The translations under genes and the position numbers were made by a program. The notes under the pieces are model-generated. The model worked only from the letters and a program-made list of their open reading frames with translations, ran no database searches and was not told where the DNA came from. Of a stretch of 47,556 nt of DNA, positions 42,581 to 47,556 are shown piece by piece. Position 1 is the first letter of the stretch. Each line of letters opens with the position of its first letter. Location of the stretch: contig NYSW01000026.1 in NCBI GenBank assembly GCA_002683195.1, positions 6,752-54,307 on the forward strand, written 5' to 3'. The stretch comes from Phycisphaerae bacterium (GTDB lineage: Bacteria; Planctomycetota; Phycisphaerae; Phycisphaerales; SM1A02).

Positions 42581-43632
42581 TCAAGAACGAAATCGACCTT
42601 CGCAGCGACACCGTCACTCACCCGACCCCCGAGATGTGGGACGCCATGCGCCATGCTCCCCTCGGCGATGATGTCCTCGGCGATGAGCCGACGGTTCAGC
42701 GACTCGAGGAGATGATCGCGGGAATTCTCGGCAAGGAAGCGGCCCTTTTCACGCCTTCCGGGACTATGGCCAACCAGCTCGCGATCCGTTGCGTGTGCCA
42801 GGGAGGTGACGAGATCATCACCCACCGCGAAAACCACATCATCCATTACGAGACCGGCGGACCGGCCGCGCTGTCCGGCTGCATGGTGCTGGGTCTTGAC
42901 GGGCCCGGGGGAATCTTCGATGCGGATCAGGTCCGCAGCTCCATCCGACACACGGACATTCACCACCCTCGATCACGTTTCCTCTCGATCGAGAACAGTC
43001 ACAACCGTGGAGGCGGATGCGTCTGGACCCTGGATGGTTTCCGAGCCGTGGCCGATGCGGCTCGCGAACACGACCTTCATGTGCATATCGACGGCGCCCG
43101 GCTCTTCAACGCCACCGTGGCGGCGGGCTACTCGCCCGCGGAATTCGCCCGGGACGCCGACACCATCAACGTCTGCTTCTCCAAGGGTCTCGGAGCCCCC
43201 GTGGGCAGTGCCCTGATCGGCTCCGCCTCGCTCATCGAACGCGCCCGCCGCTTTCGCAAGATGTTCGGCGGCGGCATGCGACAGTCGGGACTGCTTGCAG
43301 CCGGGGCCATTCATGCCCTCGAGCATCACGTCGATCGACTCGCGGTCGACCACGAGAACGCCACTCGACTGGCGGAAGGCATCGATGGAATCAAAGGACT
43401 TCGGACTGAATCACCGGTCGGCGGCATTCGGACGAACATCGTCTTCTTCGAGGTGGATCCGGCTCTGGGGACCGCCGCGGAATTCGCCCGCCTCATGGGT
43501 GAGCAGGGCGTGGCGGCCATCGACTTCGACCCGACTCGGATCCGTGCGGTCACCCACCTGGACGTGGATGCCGCCGCGATCGAACGAGCGATCGAATTGA
43601 TCGCCTCGCTCGCCGACACCAGACATCCGTGA
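42577..43632 (+). CDS. ltaE: Low-specificity L-threonine aldolase
   Basis: 351 residues. PLP enzyme splitting threonine/allo-threonine to glycine and acetaldehyde. Family motifs: DLRSDTVTHPTPEMWDAM at the N terminus, GDDVLGDEPTVQRLE, HVHIDGARLFNA with Asp172, and NVCFSKGLGAPVGS with the PLP-binding Lys203. C-terminal residues include RTNIVFFEV, as in homologues. The start overlaps the stop of the upstream lipoprotein gene by four bases, so the two are probably co-translated even though their roles appear unrelated. A HAD phosphatase gene follows after 21 bases. Confidence 0.94.
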   Translation: MIKNEIDLRSDTVTHPTPEMWDAMRHAPLGDDVLGDEPTVQRLEEMIAGILGKEAALFTPSGTMANQLAIRCVCQGGDEIITHRENHIIHYETGGPAALSGCMVLGLDGPGGIFDADQVRSSIRHTDIHHPRSRFLSIENSHNRGGGCVWTLDGFRAVADAAREHDLHVHIDGARLFNATVAAGYSPAEFARDADTINVCFSKGLGAPVGSALIGSASLIERARRFRKMFGGGMRQSGLLAAGAIHALEHHVDRLAVDHENATRLAEGIDGIKGLRTESPVGGIRTNIVFFEVDPALGTAAEFARLMGEQGVAAIDFDPTRIRAVTHLDVDAAAIERAIELIASLADTRHP

Positions 43633-43653
43633 ACCCCCCCGAGGGAAACGACC

Positions 43654-44334
43654 ATGAACACCGACCCGCGAGGGGCGATCTTCGACCTCGATGGAACCTT
43701 GATCGACACCTATCACGCACATCGGAATGCCTGGCGAGCGGCGTGCGAACGGAACGGAATCGAACTCACCCCCGCCATGTTCGCGTGGAGTTTCGGCCGG
43801 ACCAACCCGACGATCATTCGACGATTCTGGGCCGATGGAAATCGAGCCGTCCCGGACGAGGCCGAAATGGAACGTGTCGCGGAGGAGAAGGAATCGGATT
43901 TCCGCCGGGAACTCGTCCGCGATTTTCCTGCGATGCCCGGTGTCCCGGAACTCCTCGGATCCCTCCGCGAAAACGGCTTCCGGATCGCCATCGGTACCAG
44001 TGCCCCCCAGGGCAATCTGGATCTGGCCGTCGAACATCTCGGTATCGCCGACCTGATCGATGGGACCGTTTGTGGTTCGGAAGTCAGCCATGGCAAACCA
44101 GATCCCGAGGTCTTCCTGCTCGCCGCAGCAAGAATCGGGGTGTCCCCGGCACGCTGCGTGGTGGTTGAAGACGCCGGTGCCGGTGTGGATGCGGCCCGAG
44201 CCGGCGGCATGGCGGCGATCGGCCTGGTCTCCACCGGACGGACCTCGACGGAGCTCGAACACGCCGATCTGGTGGTTGAACGCTTCGATGCGATCAAGTC
44301 GGACGATTTCCTTCGACTTCTCACCCACGATTGA
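43654..44334 (+). CDS. HAD-superfamily phosphatase (beta-phosphoglucomutase-like)
   Basis: 226 residues. Motif I FDLDGTLIDTYHAHRNAW (nucleophile Asp11, Asp13), motif II IAIGTSAPQGNLD, Lys in HGKPDPEVFLLAA, and motif IV VVVEDAGAGVDAARAGGM. The cap domain is the alpha-helical type (residues about 20-85), like beta-phosphoglucomutase, phosphoglycolate phosphatase and related enzymes. The substrate is not known. A GAGGG site lies eight bases before the ATG. In series with ltaE and the M29 peptidase gene. Confidence 0.88.
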   Translation: MNTDPRGAIFDLDGTLIDTYHAHRNAWRAACERNGIELTPAMFAWSFGRTNPTIIRRFWADGNRAVPDEAEMERVAEEKESDFRRELVRDFPAMPGVPELLGSLRENGFRIAIGTSAPQGNLDLAVEHLGIADLIDGTVCGSEVSHGKPDPEVFLLAAARIGVSPARCVVVEDAGAGVDAARAGGMAAIGLVSTGRTSTELEHADLVVERFDAIKSDDFLRLLTHD

Positions 44335-44396
44335 CCGATCTGCAGGTTTCCGGAAGACTCCGTGCCTCGACCAACAGGAAAGCGACCCCACCGATC

Positions 44397-45518
44397 ATGA
44401 ACGACCCTCGATTCGACCGCCTCGCCGAACTTCTGGTCTCTCATTCCACCCGACTGCAGCCGGGTGAGAACATTCTGGTCGAGTCCTTCGACGCCCCCGA
44501 TGAATTCGTCTCCGCGGTCGTGAAGGCCGCCCGAAACCGCGGGGCCAGCCCCCACGTCGCCATGCGATCGACCAGGGTCCTCCGAAATCTGATCGACGGC
44601 GCCGATGAAGCTCAGATCACGACCTGGGCGGATATCGATGCCCATCGGATGAAGGCCATGGATGCCTACATCGGGGTGCGTGGCTCGGGTAACGCCAGCG
44701 AAATGGCGTCGGTGAACGAGGAGTCGATGAGTCTTTTCGGCCGGCTCTATCAGAAGCCCGTCCACTTCGAAGAGCGGGTGAAGCGAACCAAGTGGTGCGT
44801 GCTTCGCTGGCCGACGCCATCCATGGCCCAACTCGCCGGGATGAGCACCGAGGAGTTCGAAGACTTCTACTTCCGAGTCTGCTGCCTGGATTACAGCCGC
44901 ATGTCGACCGCCGCAGAGGCCCTCCAGAAGCGAATGAACGACGCCGATCAGGTGCACATCCTGGGCCCCGGCGAGACCGACCTCCGATTCTCGATCAAGG
45001 ACATCCCCGCCGTGGCCTGCTGTGGCGAAATGAACATTCCCGACGGGGAGGTGTTCTCCGCCCCGGTCCGTGATTCGGTCGAAGGCGTGGTCGCGTACAA
45101 CACCGCGACGATCTACCACGGCGTGCCCTTCGAGAACGTACGACTGGTCTTCAAAGAAGGGCGGATCGTCGAATCGTCCGCGACCGTCGGTGGCGACCGA
45201 CTCTCGGACATCTTCGACTCGGACGAGGGCGCTCGATTCATCGGCGAGTTCGCGATCGGCTTCCATCCGCACATCCTTCATCCGATGAAGGACATTCTTT
45301 TCGACGAGAAGATCGCGGGAAGTTTTCACTTCACTCCGGGCCAGGCCTACGACGAAGCGGACAACGGAAATCGCAGCGAGATTCACTGGGATCTCGTCTG
45401 CATCCAACGTGAGGAATTCGGCGGCGGCGAGATCCGCTTCGATGGGGAGACCATCCGTCGCGACGGCCTCTTCGTGGTGGACGACCTGCTCGATCTCAAT
45501 CCCGACCGACTCGGCTGA
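44397..45518 (+). CDS. M29-family metallo-aminopeptidase
   Basis: 373 residues from the ATG at 44397; a longer frame begins inside the HAD gene. Related to thermophilic aminopeptidase T. Candidate metal ligands and catalytic residues are spaced like the family: Glu218 (GEMNIPDGEVF), Glu284 (FIGEFAIG), His311 and Tyr318 (SFHFTPGQAYDEA), and His330/Asp332 (EIHWDLV). Cytoplasmic, with no signal peptide. It cleaves N-terminal residues from peptides. Last gene of the plus-strand series, ending 62 bases before a converging lipoprotein gene. Confidence 0.87.
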   Translation: MNDPRFDRLAELLVSHSTRLQPGENILVESFDAPDEFVSAVVKAARNRGASPHVAMRSTRVLRNLIDGADEAQITTWADIDAHRMKAMDAYIGVRGSGNASEMASVNEESMSLFGRLYQKPVHFEERVKRTKWCVLRWPTPSMAQLAGMSTEEFEDFYFRVCCLDYSRMSTAAEALQKRMNDADQVHILGPGETDLRFSIKDIPAVACCGEMNIPDGEVFSAPVRDSVEGVVAYNTATIYHGVPFENVRLVFKEGRIVESSATVGGDRLSDIFDSDEGARFIGEFAIGFHPHILHPMKDILFDEKIAGSFHFTPGQAYDEADNGNRSEIHWDLVCIQREEFGGGEIRFDGETIRRDGLFVVDDLLDLNPDRLG

Positions 45519-45580
45519 TCGCCCGCGGGTCCCCTGGCATCACCATCCTCCCGAGGCGGTGGCCACCCTGCTCCCCGGGC

Positions 45581-45859
45581 TCAGGGTGACTTCGCGGCGT
45601 CAGCCGCCCGCTCGGCATCACGGGCCGCCCGGTCATCGAAGACGGTGTCCGCCTGCCGGCTCACTTCCTGCTGGTACGCATCGATCTCACCCTTGAGACG
45701 CTCCGCCCGCTCGTTGGCTTTTCCCATCGCCGACTTCGCGCTCCCGTCATCCTCCTCGACCGTGGTCACCGGCTCCTCGACCTCTTCACAGCCAGAAGTC
45801 GGAAGGAACACCAGAATGCTGCACGCAAACAGCGGAATGAGGGATGAAAAACGGTTCAT
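45581..45859 (-). CDS. Small predicted lipoprotein
   Basis: 92 residues from the ATG at 45859 (MNRFSSLIPLFACSILVFLP), preceded by GGAG at six bases. Lipobox TSGC (Cys about 24). The mature part is short, acidic then helical and charged (SAMGKANERAERLKGEIDAY; QQEVSRQADTVF), a possible coiled coil. No family recognised. Divergent from the FKBP gene. A longer frame to 45955 lacks a ribosome site and a signal. Confidence 0.7.
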   Translation of the reverse strand: MNRFSSLIPLFACSILVFLPTSGCEEVEEPVTTVEEDDGSAKSAMGKANERAERLKGEIDAYQQEVSRQADTVFDDRAARDAERAADAAKSP

Positions 45860-45905
45860 TGTCGACTCCGGAAGTGAATCGTTGAAGAAAACCGGCCGAA
45901 ACACG

Positions 45906-45930
45906 TGCCTGACCGTACCATGCCTGACCG
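45906..45930. repeat. Direct repeat between the divergent lipoprotein and FKBP genes
   Basis: tgcctgaccg occurs twice, at 45906-45915 and 45921-45930, 15 bases apart start to start, in a 122-base divergent gap. It could be a regulator site or chance. Confidence 0.3.
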
Positions 45931-45981
45931 CAGGACCGCCCGCTCGTCGCGGCATCTCACGAATCCGAACCGGAGTCCCGA

Positions 45982-46677
45982 ATGTTCAAGCTCCCCGCGT
46001 TTCTCCTCGCCGCCGCGGCCACCACGGCCGTCGCGACCATGGTGCCCATGCTTGGGCTCAATACCGATTTCTCAAGCCTTCCCCCGGATCCCTTCCAGAT
46101 GGAACAGACCCTCTCCTCTTCGAAGTTCGGCTTTGCTGAAGCCGCCAAGATCGCCGAGGGCAAGGTCAACGGATCCTGTGCCAGCCTGATCTCCGAAATC
46201 ACGCCCGACGGCGTCCGCTATCTCGCCACGGTCTATTCCGACGGCAAGCGACACGACATGGTCATCAGCGCAAAGGATGGCTCGATCATCAGCGACAAGG
46301 ATATCTCTCGATTCCCCGGCGATCCCATCGGCGACGCCGAGATGGTCACCCTCGAGAATGGCCTGATGTACTACGAACTGGCCGAGGGCGACGGTGCGAC
46401 CCCGCCGGATCCGTCGGCGGAAGTCACCGTGCACTACAGCGGCTGGCTCACCGACGGCACCAAGTTCGATTCGTCCGTGGATCGTGGCGAGCCTGCGACC
46501 TTCCCCCTGAACCGCGTGATCCCGGGCTGGACCGAAGGCGTCGGCTCGATGAAGGTCGGCGGCAAGCGGAAGCTCATCATTCCCGCCGCCATGGGTTACG
46601 GCCCCGGCGGACGCCCTCCGGTGATCCCCGGCAACGCGATGCTCATCTTCGACGTCGAGCTCATCGACATCAAGTAG
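45982..46677 (+). CDS. Secreted FKBP-type peptidylprolyl isomerase with PepSY-like N-domain
   Basis: 231 residues, ATG at 45982 with GGAG six bases before. An N-terminal signal peptide ([20 protein letters not shown]) is followed by a PepSY-like domain at about 48-106 ([40 protein letters not shown]). The C-terminal FKBP domain (about 125-231) is complete: [47 protein letters not shown] and [10 protein letters not shown]. It probably folds proteins in the periplasm. PepSY domains often inhibit or chaperone proteases. A strong terminator follows the gene. Confidence 0.9.
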   Translation: MFKLPAFLLAAAATTAVATMVPMLGLNTDFSSLPPDPFQMEQTLSSSKFGFAEAAKIAEGKVNGSCASLISEITPDGVRYLATVYSDGKRHDMVISAKDGSIISDKDISRFPGDPIGDAEMVTLENGLMYYELAEGDGATPPDPSAEVTVHYSGWLTDGTKFDSSVDRGEPATFPLNRVIPGWTEGVGSMKVGGKRKLIIPAAMGYGPGGRPPVIPGNAMLIFDVELIDIK

Positions 46678-46699
46678 TCGCAAGACCGTGCAGTCAATG

Positions 46700-46737
46700 A
46701 AAAGGCCCGATGGCGATGCTCGCCGTCGGGCCTTTTT
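46700..46737. terminator. Strong intrinsic terminator, bidirectional
   Basis: Arms AAAAGGCCCGA (46700-46710) and TCGGGCCTTTT (46726-46736), with a further G-T pair and a GGCG/CGCC stem, give about 16 base pairs and a five-base loop, followed by a T-run. The A-run on the other side makes it work for both the FKBP gene and the converging rpiB. The only canonical intrinsic terminator I found. Confidence 0.9.
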
Positions 46738-46771
46738 CTTGATCCGGATGACCCGATCGAGGACCCGGGCC

Positions 46772-47230
46772 TCAATGTCCCTGAAGTGCTCGGGCCTCGA
46801 TCGCTCGTACCTTCGCGAGTCGTCGCTCGTGGCGTTCCTCGCCCGTGTATTCGGCCCCGATGTACGCGCGGACCATGTCTTCGGCCAGAGCCTGGCCCAC
46901 GATGCGGCCTCCGAGCACGAGCACGTTCATCGCATCGTGCTCGACGCCCTGGTGGGCCGAGTAGTAGTCCTCGCAGTTGGCGGCACGGACTCCCGGGACC
47001 TTGTTCGCCGCGATGCTCGCCCCCACCCCGGAACCACAAAGCATGATTCCGCGGTCGACTTCTCCGCCGACCACCGCCAACGCGACCTTCTCGGCGTAAT
47101 CGGGATAGTCGACACTCTCGGTCGAATCGGTTCCGACATCGACCACTTCATGACCCAGGGACTCCACGAATCCTCGGAGGTGTTCCTTGAGATCGAAGCC
47201 TGCATGATCCGAGCCGAGGACGATCTTCAA
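46772..47230 (-). CDS. rpiB: Ribose-5-phosphate isomerase B
   Basis: 152 residues, the usual size for the RpiB/LacAB family. Interconverts ribose-5-phosphate and ribulose-5-phosphate in the pentose phosphate pathway. Motifs: IVLGSDHAGFDLKEHL, the catalytic Cys65 in GIMLCGSGVGASIAANK, and HDAMNVLVLGGRIVG. The ATG at 47230 overlaps the stop of the transketolase gene upstream (ATGA), so two enzymes of the same pathway are co-translated. The allose-specific and ribose-specific forms cannot be separated here. Confidence 0.94.
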   Translation of the reverse strand: MKIVLGSDHAGFDLKEHLRGFVESLGHEVVDVGTDSTESVDYPDYAEKVALAVVGGEVDRGIMLCGSGVGASIAANKVPGVRAANCEDYYSAHQGVEHDAMNVLVLGGRIVGQALAEDMVRAYIGAEYTGEERHERRLAKVRAIEARALQGH

Positions 47231-47556
47231 GCGTCACCCCCTGACCGCACGCTGTTCAGTGAACGCTTCGCCGCGGCGACCACATCGGAAGGCTCGAAGC
47301 CGAATTCCTTCTGCAATTCGGCGATCGGGGCACTGGCCCCAAATCGGGTCATGCCGATGATTTCACCGTGATCACCGGCGTAACGCTCCCAACCGAAGGT
47401 CGCCGCCTGCTCGACGCAGACTCGTGCCTTGACGCCGGGCGGGATGACCGAATCTCGATAGGCCTTGTCTTCTCGTTCGAACAACGACCAGCAGGGCAGG
47501 CTCACCACCCGGCTCCGAATGCCTTCCGCTCGCAGTGATTCCTGAGCGGCGAGACA
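47227..47556 (-). CDS. tkt: Transketolase, C-terminal fragment
   Basis: Partial gene running off the right edge; 109 codons plus the stop are present. The window begins within LAAQESLRAEGIRSRVVSLP, then CWSLFERED, and continues with VIPPGVKARVCVEQAATFGW and GDHGEIIGMTRFGASAPIAE. These match the C-terminal domain of transketolase. The TPP-binding and central domains are outside the window. It overlaps rpiB by four bases, and both belong to the non-oxidative pentose phosphate pathway. A 1-deoxyxylulose-5-phosphate synthase is a less likely alternative, since the GITRFGASAP-like ending is a transketolase feature. Confidence 0.88.
   Translation of the reverse strand, partial: CLAAQESLRAEGIRSRVVSLPCWSLFEREDKAYRDSVIPPGVKARVCVEQAATFGWERYAGDHGEIIGMTRFGASAPIAELQKEFGFEPSDVVAAAKRSLNSVRSGGDA

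Noticed and set aside
43713..45407. 564-codon open frame on the minus strand
   Set aside because: It runs opposite a HAD phosphatase and an M29 peptidase with intact motifs, so it is a codon-bias artefact.

Overview
The window is a high-GC, gene-dense stretch of a Gram-negative bacterial chromosome. It carries an LptD outer-membrane assembly gene, several lipoprotein signals, a GFTLVE-type prepilin, a DUF58/transglutaminase pair and two LemA genes. Together with the GC-rich codon use this suggests a Planctomycetota member, most likely a marine Phycisphaerae-type organism. That assignment is inference; there is no rRNA in the window. No tRNA, CRISPR array, insertion sequence, integrase or phage gene was seen, and the content looks chromosomal. 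No gene-free stretch exceeds 300 bases; the longest (about 205-210 bases) lie at 10426-10633, 15526-15729 and 29784-29991.

Layout. (1) 1-8804, minus strand: leuS heads a chain of seven tightly packed genes, most with overlapping stop/start codons: an unknown 435-residue protein, a DUF2007-like membrane protein, a lipoprotein, a DUF58 protein, a TgpA-like membrane transglutaminase and a methyltransferase that runs off the left edge. (2) 8935-10592, minus: folC with a Lys-rich N-terminal tail, behind the best sigma70-type promoter in the window and a structured leader with a possible 17-codon ORF. (3) 10634-15525, minus: an unknown cytoplasmic protein, then prepilin, membrane protein and hrpB. 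(4) 15730-17572, minus: ribH-nusB-ftsY, all overlapping. (5) 17662-21902, plus: a UbiA-family prenyltransferase and lptD. (6) 21896-25352, minus: lemA, DUF3137-like, lemA, ruvB and a zinc-ribbon membrane protein. (7) 25478-28862: HAD phosphatase, galactokinase, cyclophilin lipoprotein and a LON-domain protein. (8) 28905-37275, minus: a nonulosonic (sialic-type) acid operon, maf/DUF115 fusion-neuA-neuB-neuC, followed by miaE and an HDOD gene. (9) 37405-45859: envelope proteins of unknown role, threonine aldolase, a HAD phosphatase and an M29 aminopeptidase. (10) 45982-47556: a PepSY-FKBP isomerase, a strong two-way terminator, then rpiB and the end of a transketolase gene.

The most unusual item is the 1223-residue protein at 33604-37275. 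Its N-terminal half looks like a Maf/DUF115 glycosyltransferase of the kind that transfers nonulosonic acids to flagellin. It continues into an SpsF-like nucleotidyltransferase-fold region and then a radical-SAM/SPASM-shaped region that has lost its iron-sulfur cysteines. It is translationally coupled to neuA, neuB and neuC, so it probably acts with the CMP-activated sugar they make. A second theme is that several genes have a -10-like hexamer 6-8 bases before the start codon and no ribosome binding site, which suggests leaderless mRNAs.
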